DNA of 43,006 nucleotides from an uncultured Eubacteriales bacterium (GTDB taxonomy: Bacteria; Bacillota; Clostridia; Oscillospirales; Acutalibacteraceae): positions 1 through 43,006 of the forward strand of contig CAKSTF010000016.1 of assembly GCA_934491515.1 (NCBI GenBank), written 5' to 3'. Shown one piece after another: positions 16,225 to 24,927 of the stretch. Made by a program: the position numbers and the translations under genes. Within the stretch, counting starts at the first letter, position 1; each line of letters opens with the position of its first letter. The notes beneath the pieces were generated by a model that was not told the DNA's origin, searched no databases, and saw only the letters and a program-made list of their open reading frames with translations.

Positions 16225-19200
16225 TCAGAGTGCGTTAATTTCACCCTTTATATAAAGCATTATTTTTACAACGTCGCAAATATCGACTACTCCGTCGCCG
16301 GTGACATCCGCCGCTTCAAGGTCAATTTCATCTGAGGTGATATGTCCCGAAAGGTAGCGGGAAATAAGCAGAACGTCACTATAATCAACGCTGCCGTTAC
16401 CGTCAAGGTCCCCTGCCGGCACTGCGGCGCCGAACTGTTTTATGCGCCCGTCTTCGCCAAGCACCAAAGTTACATTAACGCCTTCGGTGTTACGGGTGGA
16501 AAATGTCCAGCCGACATTTTCGTCATAGGTCAGTTTACTCTCAGGCAGATAGCAGTTATCCTGATCGGGTAGTGTGTATGTATCGACATCTGCATTGTAA
16601 AGGTCTGACGACGTAAGGTCAAAATCGCCTACGTCAAAATATTTTTTAACCGCTGCTCTTACCTCTTCGCCGTCACATTCGGTATCGTAAATACCTGCAA
16701 TTCTTGCGGCGGACCATATAAGCGCGTTTATGTTTTTAGAGGTAACCTTGCCGTCAAAAAATCCGTAATACGGATTGCTGATACAAAGCGAACACCAATA
16801 AAGTATGGGGTTTGCATTACGCGTCCACTTACATTCGGAAAGCGTGTTTGAAGTAACGCCGCTTAGTGTAATCGTTACATCCTTGCCGAAATCAAAGTCC
16901 TTGTTGCCGTCTGCGTCAAGAGTATAACCGCAGGATATTTCACAGTTAAATACTTTACCTTCTACCAAAAGATAGCCGTAAAAAGTGCCGTCTTCGTCTC
17001 CCATGCGTATATCAATCCACGATACATCGCCCTGCAGTGTTGTGCCGTCGGTATAAGCAATAGAGATTTTTAAAACTTTATCGCCGCTTATTGTAACCGC
17101 ATTAAAGGGCGTTTTTTCAATTACGGTATATTCAAACGTTGTTTTGCAGCCCAGCACGCTTAAAGTAGCGGTCTTCTGCCCTGCGGTATTCGTATCAATA
17201 TCGTAAAATGTTATATCGTATGATTCGTACTTTGTATTGCTTACAGAAGAATTTCCGGCATAAGTAAACTGTTCGGAATCGTTATTTTCATAAAATACGG
17301 TAATGTCCAGTATAAGCGTGTCGCCTACACTATCGCCCTTAATAACGGGTCCTTTTGCAACTGCAGATACCGAAACCACGGGCGAAGGCACAATTTCAAC
17401 GGTAAAGTCGAACGAAAACTCCGCTACCGTACAATTTACATTATGTTTACCAAGTCCCCACGGGGTTTCTTCGGACTGGTCGGTTTCAAAAACCGGAGAG
17501 GTACCGACAGCGTAAAAATATCTCATATCCGCAATTTTTACATTTCCGTTTTTATAGCGTATCTTGAATTTAGGATTTGCACCCGAAACACTGTAGGAGT
17601 AAAAGTTTTCGGAAATATAGGAGCCGCAGGTGTTCTGTATTATCTTTTCGCAGGAAAAAAGCGAAATTTCGGCTATCGAAGTAGGAATAATATTAACGGT
17701 AAGCGTACAGGTCGCAGTTCCCGCAGAAAGGGTAAATTGGTGCTCGCCTACTCCCCACGAATTATCATAATTCTGACCGCTTGCGTCAACAATATCTATA
17801 CCGAATTCTTTAAAAAAGTTAGAATAACTTACCGTTTTTGTGTCACCGTTTGACAAGGTAACGGTTATAAGCGGATCAAAACTTGAAACATAATAATTAT
17901 AGTAACCGCCATAATCAAATCCGCCGGTATACTCCTCCACCGATTTACGCGCCACGGCTGAAATGCTCTTTATGGGCGACGGTGTTATCGTTACGGGCAG
18001 TGTGCAGGTAGCCTTACCGGATTTAAGGGTAAATTCGTGGTCGCCTGCCGTCCAGGGCGAAGTACTTTGATCGCTGTACCATTCAAGCCTTGCGCCCGTA
18101 ACAAACTCAAAATCGTACCAATTAACCGTTATCGGTTCTTCCTGCGATTTAAGTTTCACCGTGATAGTGATTTGAAAATATGACGGTGAATATTGCATAC
18201 CGTTCATACCGGCGCCGTTTATACCTTCATATACGGTCGAAGCGGCAACCGCGGATATACTTTCAACCGGCGATTCGTCGATATGTACCGCAAGCGTGGC
18301 AACTGTGCCGCCTAAGTTAATTGTAAATTCATGGTCGCCGGGCTTCCAGCCGCCCGATTCTTCCTGATCGCTATCAGAAGAAACCGACAAATTGTAAGTG
18401 TTTGCAAATTGGTAAAGCGGCATCGTAACGGTATTACCGTCCGTCATCAAAGCGGTTACCTGCGGCTGGAAAGAATCGGGAAAATATTCGTAATATCTGC
18501 CGTTATCGCGGCCGTTACTTTCTTCCATAACGGTAGCGCACGCAATAATACTAAGCGAAACTATCGGCGACGTTACTATCGTTACGGGGACCGTTATTGT
18601 TTTGTCCCTATACGTTACATAAAAAGCGTGCTCGCCTGCCATCCAGGGGGTTTCAGCACTCTGGTCGCTTGTGTACGAAAGCGAAACACCGTAAATATCA
18701 TAAAACTGATAAAACTGAATTGAATTTTGGGTTCCGTCTTCCAAATCGACGGTTACAATTAAATCAAAGGCGCTGATGTCATATTTATAATAACTTCCGA
18801 AATCCTGGCCGCCGGTTCTTTCAAGAACACTGCGGGAGGCGGAGATTGAAATATCTTTGATGGGATTTTTTTCTATTTTTACAGCCATAGTGCAGGAAAA
18901 GCCGCCGAGCGTAAGTGTAAACTCATGCTCGCCTACGCCCCATTGGTTATCAAACGATTGATCGCTTGAACAAGAAAATCCCAAATCGTATTTTTGGTAG
19001 CACTCGCTTGCGGTAAGGCTTTCGCTGTTTCCGTCCGAATATACAAGCACAAAAACAGGGTCAAAACCGTAAGGTTCATAATGAAAATATGTCCCCTTTT
19101 CCGTAGTAAGTTCTGCTCCTCTCAGTCCCTCGTACACGGTATCGGAAGCGGCATAAGCGCTTACATCCGTTACATCGGCAAATGTATAGTCCGCACGGGT

Positions 19201-19272
19201 AACGATACCCGCAAACGGCAGCACCGCAACAACTATCGCAAGTGTAAGTATAACCGAAATAACCTTCTTCAC
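16225..19272 (-). CDS. Secreted protein of about seven Ig-like repeats with a C-terminal dockerin
   Basis: A 1015-residue exported protein with signal peptide 1-27 (cleavage near VTRA). Six repeats of 97-104 residues start near 36, 140, 237, 337, 435 and 534. Each ends with SDQS..PW..GEHEFTL, a beta strand, and PSPI.SISAVA. A degenerate seventh begins near 633. Residues about 726-950 form an unassigned region with a Cys-rich WCSLCISNP segment and no catalytic motif I recognise. Residues 954-1013 are a type-I-like dockerin with two Ca-binding loops (DLDGNGSVD and DVTGDGVVD). The start is GTG with AAGGGG upstream. It follows the glucosaminidase gene by 26 bases, in one operon. It probably has an adhesive or structural role at the cell surface or in a cohesin-held complex. 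Function is not known. Confidence 0.85.
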   Translation of the reverse strand: MKKVISVILTLAIVVAVLPFAGIVTRADYTFADVTDVSAYAASDTVYEGLRGAELTTEKGTYFHYEPYGFDPVFVLVYSDGNSESLTASECYQKYDLGFSCSSDQSFDNQWGVGEHEFTLTLGGFSCTMAVKIEKNPIKDISISASRSVLERTGGQDFGSYYKYDISAFDLIVTVDLEDGTQNSIQFYQFYDIYGVSLSYTSDQSAETPWMAGEHAFYVTYRDKTITVPVTIVTSPIVSLSIIACATVMEESNGRDNGRYYEYFPDSFQPQVTALMTDGNTVTMPLYQFANTYNLSVSSDSDQEESGGWKPGDHEFTINLGGTVATLAVHIDESPVESISAVAASTVYEGINGAGMNGMQYSPSYFQITITVKLKSQEEPITVNWYDFEFVTGARLEWYSDQSTSPWTAGDHEFTLKSGKATCTLPVTITPSPIKSISAVARKSVEEYTGGFDYGGYYNYYVSSFDPLITVTLSNGDTKTVSYSNFFKEFGIDIVDASGQNYDNSWGVGEHQFTLSAGTATCTLTVNIIPTSIAEISLFSCEKIIQNTCGSYISENFYSYSVSGANPKFKIRYKNGNVKIADMRYFYAVGTSPVFETDQSEETPWGLGKHNVNCTVAEFSFDFTVEIVPSPVVSVSAVAKGPVIKGDSVGDTLILDITVFYENNDSEQFTYAGNSSVSNTKYESYDITFYDIDTNTAGQKTATLSVLGCKTTFEYTVIEKTPFNAVTISGDKVLKISIAYTDGTTLQGDVSWIDIRMGDEDGTFYGYLLVEGKVFNCEISCGYTLDADGNKDFDFGKDVTITLSGVTSNTLSECKWTRNANPILYWCSLCISNPYYGFFDGKVTSKNINALIWSAARIAGIYDTECDGEEVRAAVKKYFDVGDFDLTSSDLYNADVDTYTLPDQDNCYLPESKLTYDENVGWTFSTRNTEGVNVTLVLGEDGRIKQFGAAVPAGDLDGNGSVDYSDVLLISRYLSGHITSDEIDLEAADVTGDGVVDICDVVKIMLYIKGEINAL

Positions 19273-19298
19273 CAGACATCAACCCCTTAAAAAAGTAA

Positions 19299-21086
19299 TT
19301 AACGACCCGATATTTTGCCTTTAAGATAAAGCATTATCTTAATGCAATCGCATATATCCACCCTGCCGTCACCGCTTACGTCGGCAGAATCAATATCAAT
19401 CTCATCATCCGAAACAATACCGGCATTATAGTTTGCGATAAGTTCCGCGTCCGCGGCGGTAACGACGCCGTCGCCGTTAGCATCACCTAAAATATACGGC
19501 AGCGGCGGAATTTCCTCGGTTTTGGTAAAGCCGCATACGGTACATTCGAACTGCTTTTCGCCGCTTTCACCTATCTGCGGTTCTTTTATAACCGTTCCGT
19601 CATCAAACGTGTGTGCCGCCGTTTCGGTAGATTCCTCGCAAAGAAGGCATTTTTGCCAATGCCCGTTTTCGTCCGATTCCCAGCCCGAATATGAATGAGT
19701 ATGACTGAAATCACTGCCGGAAAACACGGGGATTCTGAATACCGCAACAGAATTTTCGGAATACGCTTCCGATATCATAAGCGCATTTTTTACGGAATCC
19801 TGTATATTTGCCGCATATTGATGCGACCATGTTTTGCAGATAACATTAAAGTTTTTATAATAATATGTATCCTGATCGGAATTTACATAGCCGTCGTCAT
19901 ATTTTTTGGCACCGCCGATTATTGCGGCTTCGGGACTGTTCCAACCGCAGGATTTTGCGTATTCAAGCCCATTTTTGATAATTTCCTCAGGCGTGGTGCC
20001 GGTAGCCGAAAAGTTGAAGAAATTATAATAACCTTCGTACCCTTCGTAAGTACCGCTTGAAAGCGCGCTGCCCGCAGTGCCCTGCTCCTGCAAAATCGTG
20101 CCTGCAAGAACATAGGGGCTGACTCCGCTTTCCGACGCCGCCTTCATTATATATCCTATGTAGTCGTCGCGGTCAAGAAATGTACCAGAAACTATTTTTC
20201 TGACTCCCGTTTCGTTATGCACCGCAGAATCGTAGGATTGCTGCATAAACATAAAAACGGCGTTCGGCGATAAAAAGTACTGCGGCGACATAAAGTACAG
20301 CAACGCCTCTGCAGACGCCCAGCGCATGCCGGATTCCGCAGGATTAGTAATGCTTGAATCACGCCACGATTCGGGCAGGCTTGTGTATATATCGGAGAGC
20401 ATTTTCCTGCCTATTTCGTTTGCAACTGCCTCTGCAAGGGTGAGACCTGCATCATCAGCACGGAATTGCCAATTCGGATACCTTGTATGCAGATACCTAA
20501 GACCGTCGCGGTAGTTTTCGGGAAAAGCAAGCAGCGTTTTTTCAAAATCGGCGTCATAAGTATATCTGTATTCGGCAATAAAATCGCCCCTGATATAGCC
20601 GTTAAGACCGCCGGGTGTTATTACATTAAACCAGACTTCGCCCGAAGAATTGGTAACCTTTCCCTTACATTCAAGCGAGCACGGCCATACTTCCGCAATA
20701 GCGGTACTCGCGGTGGTAGCCGCCGCCCTTACGTTTACGGTGTCCGTAACCATAACGCGCTCGCTGTTCCACACCGGAGGGTCCGGTATAATCGGGTCAT
20801 CAAGAAGTGTGGCAAGCGTGTGATAAACATACCCCTCGGTTCCGCTGTCGGTTATGATATGATACCACGGATCACCGTCGGAATCGTTTACAAGCCCGTC
20901 GGTAGTTACCGTTATTTCCGAGGAGGTGGTAAAAACAACGCTGTTCCACGTTCCCGGCGCCGAGCGCACGTTAACCCCGCTTCCTATTAAAAGGCGTTTG
21001 TTTGCGGCAATTGCAGGAACGGTAAACACAGCGGTAAAAGCAATCACGGCGCAAATTAAACACGCAAAAACTTTTTTAAGTTTCAT
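19299..21086 (-). CDS. Secreted endo-beta-N-acetylglucosaminidase with SH3 domains and dockerin
   Basis: A 595-residue peptidoglycan hydrolase. Signal peptide 1-28 is followed by two bacterial SH3 domains (NVRSAPG...WYHI and NVRAAAT...WFNV). The LytD-type glucosaminidase domain follows, with the likely catalytic Glu in AGTILQEQGTAGS and then EGYYNFFNF and AIIGGAKKYDDGYV. Next comes a His/Cys-rich linker module (HTHSYSGWE, HWQKCLLC, FECTVCGF). The dockerin spans 534-593 with Ca loops DANGDGVVT and DVSGDGRVD. ATG at 21086 is the first Met before a signal peptide. GGAGG is rather far (14 bases). It is first in an operon with the repeat protein and has a consensus promoter. Confidence 0.9.
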   Translation of the reverse strand: MKLKKVFACLICAVIAFTAVFTVPAIAANKRLLIGSGVNVRSAPGTWNSVVFTTSSEITVTTDGLVNDSDGDPWYHIITDSGTEGYVYHTLATLLDDPIIPDPPVWNSERVMVTDTVNVRAAATTASTAIAEVWPCSLECKGKVTNSSGEVWFNVITPGGLNGYIRGDFIAEYRYTYDADFEKTLLAFPENYRDGLRYLHTRYPNWQFRADDAGLTLAEAVANEIGRKMLSDIYTSLPESWRDSSITNPAESGMRWASAEALLYFMSPQYFLSPNAVFMFMQQSYDSAVHNETGVRKIVSGTFLDRDDYIGYIMKAASESGVSPYVLAGTILQEQGTAGSALSSGTYEGYEGYYNFFNFSATGTTPEEIIKNGLEYAKSCGWNSPEAAIIGGAKKYDDGYVNSDQDTYYYKNFNVICKTWSHQYAANIQDSVKNALMISEAYSENSVAVFRIPVFSGSDFSHTHSYSGWESDENGHWQKCLLCEESTETAAHTFDDGTVIKEPQIGESGEKQFECTVCGFTKTEEIPPLPYILGDANGDGVVTAADAELIANYNAGIVSDDEIDIDSADVSGDGRVDICDCIKIMLYLKGKISGR

Positions 21087-21139
21087 AAAAACGGAATATA
21101 CCTCCGAAACAGATAAAATATAAAAAGAAATACACAAAA

Positions 21140-21168
21140 ATTATATTATATTTTGCGAATCATGTCAA
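21140..21168 (-). promoter_or_regulatory. Promoter of the dockerin operon
   Basis: On the minus strand TTGACA (21163-21168), 17 bases, TATAAT (21140-21145). A second TATAAT (21145-21150) overlaps it at too short a spacing. It gives a leader of about 45 bases. The 36-bp hairpin element ends 12 bases upstream of the -35 box. Confidence 0.82.
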
Positions 21169-21179
21169 TAGAATGGCTT

Positions 21180-21215
21180 AGACAAAGCAATCAGGATACA
21201 ATGATTGTTTTGTCT
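21180..21215 (+). repeat. 36-bp hairpin element, copy 1
   Basis: Arm AGACAAAGCAATCA, spacer GGATACAA, arm TGATTGTTTTGTCT. The arms are 14 bp, with one G-T pair. The same element lies at 39754-39789 in reverse orientation, differing at one base of 36 and with an identical spacer. It sits between the alarmone synthetase terminator and the dockerin-operon promoter. Confidence 0.9.
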
Positions 21216-21219
21216 ATAT

Positions 21220-21252
21220 AAAAAGCGCTGCCTTATTAAGACAACGCTTTTT
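21220..21252 (-). terminator. Terminator of the alarmone synthetase gene
   Basis: On the minus strand AAAAAGCG...CGCTTTTT forms an extended hairpin of about 15 pairs with G-U pairs, and its 5' arm includes the last codons and the stop. A T-rich tail follows. Confidence 0.85.
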
Positions 21253-21931
21253 CCGCTTCGCGGTTTTTATTCATTTTATGCCACAGTTTTCCCATGCGCC
21301 TATCAAGTTCGGTACCAAGTTCGGCACAGGAACGCAACTCTTCTATTTCGGTATCGGCAGCGCCGCTTTTTTTATAATTTATCTGGTGTTCAAGGGTCGC
21401 CCAACATTCCATTGCTATCGTACGCAGCTGTATTTCCGCGCGCATCATTTTCTTTTCGTTGCAAAGAAATATAGGCACCTCAACTATAAGATGCAAACTT
21501 CTGTATCCGTTTTCTTTCGGATTTTTAATATAGTCTTTCTTTTCAATCAATACTATATCGTCCTGCGAAAGCAGCCCTTTCTCAAGCATATAAACATCGT
21601 CTAAAAAAGAACATACAACCCTGATTCCCGCAACGTCATTAAGATTTTCCCAAACGCTCTTCACGGTCAGCGGTTTTCCCTTGCGTTCAAGTTTTTCTTT
21701 TATGCTCATAGGCTTTTTAAGACGTGTGCTTATTGAAACTATCGGCGTGCGGTCTAATTGAAGATTAAAGTTTTCGTTCATAACATCAAACTTTGTTTTA
21801 ATTTCCATACATGCGCTTCTGTAATACGCCATAAGACGGGAAAATTCCGCTGCTGTTTCCAGCACGTTTTTACCCGAATCAAACCGCATATCGCCTATTA
21901 TATTTAAAGTAACGGGTTCTTGCTTGTTCAT
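21236..21931 (-). CDS. Small alarmone synthetase (RelQ/RelP-like GTP pyrophosphokinase)
   Basis: A 231-residue stand-alone (p)ppGpp synthetase. It transfers pyrophosphate from ATP to GDP or GTP. There is no HD hydrolase and no TGS or ACT domain. The RelA/SpoT synthetase fold is marked by RLKKPMSIKEKLERKG, LNDVAGIRVVCSFLDDVY, the NGYRSLHLIVEVPIF block, and the metal-binding Glu of AEIQLRTIAMECWATLEHQINYK. Length fits RelQ. ATG has AAGGGGAC upstream. It is transcribed alone: a terminator precedes it (after tsf) and another overlaps its stop. It would tune growth in response to stress, independent of ribosome-bound Rel. Confidence 0.93.
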   Translation of the reverse strand: MNKQEPVTLNIIGDMRFDSGKNVLETAAEFSRLMAYYRSACMEIKTKFDVMNENFNLQLDRTPIVSISTRLKKPMSIKEKLERKGKPLTVKSVWENLNDVAGIRVVCSFLDDVYMLEKGLLSQDDIVLIEKKDYIKNPKENGYRSLHLIVEVPIFLCNEKKMMRAEIQLRTIAMECWATLEHQINYKKSGAADTEIEELRSCAELGTELDRRMGKLWHKMNKNREAEKALS

Positions 21932-21967
21932 AATGTGTCCCCTTTGAAGATTGCTTTATTTTAATTT

Positions 21968-21973
21968 ATTATA
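21968..21973 (-). promoter_or_regulatory. -10 box of the alarmone synthetase promoter
   Basis: TATAAT on the minus strand, 37 bases before the start codon. The hexamer 17 bases upstream (ACTTTG) is a poor -35, so the promoter may need an activator or be weak. Confidence 0.45.
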
Positions 21974-22011
21974 CAACATTCTTTTTAACACAAAGTTAAC
22001 AGGATGTAAAG

Positions 22012-22039
22012 AAAAAGCCGCCTGCTTTACAGGCGGCTT
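22012..22039 (-). terminator. Terminator of rpsB-tsf
   Basis: On the minus strand the 10-bp stem AAGCCGCCTG/CAGGCGGCTT (22030-22039 and 22015-22024) with a 5-base loop is followed by TTT. It starts 17 bases after the tsf stop. Confidence 0.9.
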
Positions 22040-22055
22040 AAAAGCAAAATTTAAA

Positions 22056-22967
22056 TTACTTAACCATGCTTGCAACTTCCGATGCGAAGTCGTCTACACG
22101 CTTTTCAAGACCTTCGCCCTTTTCAAAACGAACAAAAGCGGCAATCTTTATTTCCTTGCCCATTTCTTTGGCAGTGTTTGCAACATACTTGCCTACGGAT
22201 ACCTCGCCGTCCATAACGAACTGCTGGTCAACAAGGCAGTTTTCCTTAAAGTATTTGCCCATTTTGCCTTCAACGATTTTAGCAAGAACCTGATCGGGTT
22301 TGCCGGCCATCTTGGGGTCTTCTTTCATCTGTGCTATGAGTATTTCCTTTTCCTTGTCAAGAACTTCTGCCGGAACAGATGCCTCGTCAAGATAAGAGGG
22401 ATTCATAGCGGCAATCTGCATTGCAACGTTTTTGCCCATGGTAACAAAAGCGGGATCGTTTGCGTCAACGTCGCCCTTAAAGTTTACCATAACGCCGATC
22501 TTACCGCCGGCATGAATATATGTTACAACCTTGCCTTCAAATCTTGCAAAACGGCGAACCTTGATGTTTTCACGAATCTTAAGGAAAACTTCCTGAACCA
22601 TTTCTTCAACGGTCTGACCGTCTTCGGCACATTTGAGAAGTGCGTCAACATCAGCCGGATTCTGCTTTGCAACAACAGAAGCGATTTTGTTTGCGAGTGC
22701 TTTGAATTCGTCAGTACCGGCAACAAAGTCGGTTTCGGAATTTACTTCAACTAGCGCACCTACGCCGTTTTCAACAACAGCGGCAACGGTGCCCTCGGCA
22801 GCAATTCTGCTTGCCTTTTTAGCCTGGGAAGCAAGTCCCTTTTCTCTGAGGTAATCGGTAGCGGCGTCCATATCGCCGTTTGTTTCGGTAAGAGCCTTTT
22901 TGCAGTCCATCATACCGCAACCGGTCTTTTCACGGAGCGCCTGAACGTCTTTAGCGGTAAAAGCCAT
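22056..22967 (-). CDS. tsf: Elongation factor Ts
   Basis: A 303-residue nucleotide-exchange factor that releases GDP from EF-Tu. The N-terminal UBA-like domain reads VQALREKTGCGMMDCKKAL (TGxGMMDCKKAL is the EF-Ts signature). The EF-Tu-contacting TDFVAG follows (SETDFVAGTDEFKALA). The core has IHAGGKIGVMV and the C-terminal part AAFVRFEKGEG. GGAGG lies nine bases before the ATG. It follows rpsB by 34 bases, the usual bacterial pair. pyrH and frr, which often come next, are absent. A terminator closes the unit. Confidence 0.98.
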   Translation of the reverse strand: MAFTAKDVQALREKTGCGMMDCKKALTETNGDMDAATDYLREKGLASQAKKASRIAAEGTVAAVVENGVGALVEVNSETDFVAGTDEFKALANKIASVVAKQNPADVDALLKCAEDGQTVEEMVQEVFLKIRENIKVRRFARFEGKVVTYIHAGGKIGVMVNFKGDVDANDPAFVTMGKNVAMQIAAMNPSYLDEASVPAEVLDKEKEILIAQMKEDPKMAGKPDQVLAKIVEGKMGKYFKENCLVDQQFVMDGEVSVGKYVANTAKEMGKEIKIAAFVRFEKGEGLEKRVDDFASEVASMVK

Positions 22968-23001
22968 TGTATATATCCTCCAGTCTTAGAGTGGTTTTAA
23001 A

Positions 23002-23766
23002 TTATTCTTCGGTCTTCTCTTCGGTTTCGGCAACTTCTTCGGCTACTTCTTCGGTTTCTTCCTTAGCGGCAGCGCCGAATTCGGCACCGTCTCTGCCCTC
23101 GATAACGGCGGCAGCCATGGTTTCAGCGATAAGTTTTACCGCACGGATAGCGTCGTCGTTGCCGGGGATAACCGCGTCAATTTCATCCGGATCGCAGTTT
23201 GTGTCAACAATAGCGATAATCGGAATACCGAGTTTCTTTGCTTCGGAAACAGCAATTCTTTCCTTGCGGGGGTCAACTATAAAGAGAGCGCCGGGAAGTT
23301 TGTGCATATTCTGAATACCGCCCATAAACTTCTCAAGTTTCTCTATCTCAAGTTCAAGTTTAACAACTTCCTTTTTAGGAAGAAGATCAAAAGTACCGTC
23401 CTCACGCATGGAACGAAGCTGTTCAAGACGTGCGATTCTTGTACGGATTGTGGTGAAGTTTGTAAGCATACCGCCGAGCCAACGTGCGTTAACATAGGGC
23501 ATACCGCAATGCTCTGCTTCTTCTTTAATGGAATCCTGAGCCTGCTTTTTAGTACCTACGAAAAGGATATCGCCGCCGTTTGCAGCAATGTCACGGGCAA
23601 AAAGATATGCCTCGTTAAGCTTCTTAACGGTCTTCTGAAGGTCGATAATGTAGATACCGTTTCTTTCGGTGAAGATGTACTCTGCCATCTTGGGGTTCCA
23701 ACGTCTTGTCTGATGTCCGAAATGAACACCTGCTTCAAGAAGTTGTTTCATTGATACAACTGCCAT
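23002..23766 (-). CDS. rpsB: 30S ribosomal protein S2
   Basis: A 254-residue small-subunit protein. Recognised from its start MAVVSMKQLLEAGVHFGHQT, the block RWNPKMAEYIFTERNGIYIIDL and ARWLGGMLTNFTTIRTRI, and the signature IPIIAIVDTNCDPD. The C-terminus carries an acidic Glu-rich tail of about 25 residues (EEVAEEVAETEE), which is seen in some clostridial S2 proteins. AGGAGG lies nine bases before the ATG. It has its own promoter and a structured leader, and tsf follows. Confidence 0.98.
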   Translation of the reverse strand: MAVVSMKQLLEAGVHFGHQTRRWNPKMAEYIFTERNGIYIIDLQKTVKKLNEAYLFARDIAANGGDILFVGTKKQAQDSIKEEAEHCGMPYVNARWLGGMLTNFTTIRTRIARLEQLRSMREDGTFDLLPKKEVVKLELEIEKLEKFMGGIQNMHKLPGALFIVDPRKERIAVSEAKKLGIPIIAIVDTNCDPDEIDAVIPGNDDAIRAVKLIAETMAAAVIEGRDGAEFGAAAKEETEEVAEEVAETEEKTEE

Positions 23767-23880
23767 AAAATTTTTCCTCCTGAGGTTTTTCCTCCATCCC
23801 GAATACTTCGGCGATCACCTCACGGTGACACCCAACCGATATTAAACGGAATGTGTGTAATATTACTGCAATCAATACAG
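23767..23880 (-). promoter_or_regulatory. Structured 5' leader of rpsB
   Basis: The leader is about 115 bases from the expected start to the ATG. On the minus strand it folds into three consecutive hairpins. The first is TCACC-GTGA-GGTGA (23815-23828) with a GNRA tetraloop. The second is CCGAA-GTA-TTCGG (23799-23811). The third is GAGG-AAAAA-CCTC (23782-23794), just upstream of AGGAGG. The last stem ends next to the ribosome site, so it could control access. Autoregulation by S2 is known in E. coli; here it is an inference. Confidence 0.5.
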
Positions 23881-23887
23881 CCTTTTG

Positions 23888-23916
23888 ATTATATCACGTT
23901 GATTTATGCTTTGCAA
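23888..23916 (-). promoter_or_regulatory. Promoter of rpsB-tsf
   Basis: On the minus strand TTGCAA (23911-23916), 17 bases, TATAAT (23888-23893), preceded by GTGA. Confidence 0.75.
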
Positions 23917-23931
23917 GCATTTTTTGCTCCG

Positions 23932-24927
23932 TTAATACATATTGCAGATAATTTTTGCCTTTTGCTTTATTTTCTCCCTTAAAACAGCGGGAGAAAGCAC
24001 TTCTATATTGCTGCCGTAGTTCATAATAAATGTTACAAGCGCATCGCTTAGGGCGGCGTTCGCCGTGAAAGTAAAATGCGTGTCGGTAACGTTTCTTATA
24101 AATATATTTTCACCGAAGCGGTCTGCTATCTGCTCGATTATACCGCGATTGCATTTAAGTTCAATTTTTTCTGTTTCACCGCCGTACATACCGAAAAGTT
24201 TTGCAGTGTAGTCGGCAACGTCAAAAACGTCCGTATAATCGGAAACTTCGGACATTGGTCTTGCCTTTTCCGGAAGTTCTTCAACATTGCGCATACGGTC
24301 GATACGCAAATGCATAAGGTTATCGTATTTTTCATTGTTGGCTATAAGATAGTAGTGGTCCTCCTGCCATGTCATGGCGTAGGGCGTTACCTTGAGGACC
24401 TTATATTCGGTAACAAGATTTCGTTCCCCCGAAAGTTGCCTTCTGCCGTACCTGAATCTGATCTTATGACGTTCTTCAATTGCGCGGCTGACTGTGTCAA
24501 TATTATAAAATATTTCTTCGTTTGAAGTTTTGCCCTGCATATTCATATATATCCCGTAGTCGCGTTTTTTACGGTCATACTTGCTTAACATTCCGTCAAG
24601 ACGGGATACAAGATCGCGCGTTTTGTTCGGACTTATAAATTTTGCAGTCCTTACGGCATCGCTTAAAAGATATATTTCCGGTATTTCAAAATCACGAGAT
24701 GCCAGAAAATATCCGCTTTTCGGAGTACGGGTCTTAATAATATCGAACTTATAATCTATAAGGCAATCAATATCGTCGTATATTGCTTTTCTTTCGGCAG
24801 ATATACCCATATTAGCAAGATGATCGCATATTTCCTTAGCGTTAAGGGGATGTTCCTCGTCGCTTTCGTTTTTAAGTATGTCGATTATATGAAAAAGTTT
24901 CAGTTTTTGTCCTGTTCTTGCCGCCAT
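23932..24927 (-). CDS. WYL-domain transcriptional regulator
   Basis: A 331-residue DeoR-like regulator. The N-terminus (about 5-65) is a winged helix-turn-helix (LNAKEICDHLANMGISAERKAIYDDIDCL). The middle (about 150-235) is the WYL ligand-sensing domain, with IRFRYG, VTPYAMTWQEDHYYLIANN and LRIDRM. The name-giving W-Y-L reads Y-Y-L here. The C-terminal WCX part follows. ATG has GGTGA upstream and lies inside the end of the RNase M5 gene (28-base overlap), so it is the last gene of the long minus-strand cluster. Family members sense nucleotides or single-stranded DNA in DNA-damage or defence settings. The target here is unknown. Confidence 0.9.
   Translation of the reverse strand: MAARTGQKLKLFHIIDILKNESDEEHPLNAKEICDHLANMGISAERKAIYDDIDCLIDYKFDIIKTRTPKSGYFLASRDFEIPEIYLLSDAVRTAKFISPNKTRDLVSRLDGMLSKYDRKKRDYGIYMNMQGKTSNEEIFYNIDTVSRAIEERHKIRFRYGRRQLSGERNLVTEYKVLKVTPYAMTWQEDHYYLIANNEKYDNLMHLRIDRMRNVEELPEKARPMSEVSDYTDVFDVADYTAKLFGMYGGETEKIELKCNRGIIEQIADRFGENIFIRNVTDTHFTFTANAALSDALVTFIMNYGSNIEVLSPAVLREKIKQKAKIICNMY

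Noticed and set aside
16225..19272. DNA-level tandem repeats or a CRISPR-like array in the large dockerin gene
   Set aside because: The periodicity is at the protein level, about 100 residues, and strongly diverged; there are no short direct repeats with unique spacers.
21951..22754. Open frame of 267 codons on the plus strand opposite tsf
   Set aside because: It is the antisense shadow of tsf, with no ribosome site and a composition rich in Cys, Phe and Asn as expected from the reverse strand of a real gene.
23906..23923. Plus-strand hairpin ATGCTT-TGC-AAGCAT followed by a T-run
   Set aside because: No plus-strand gene ends there, and the sequence overlaps the -35 box of the rpsB promoter on the other strand.
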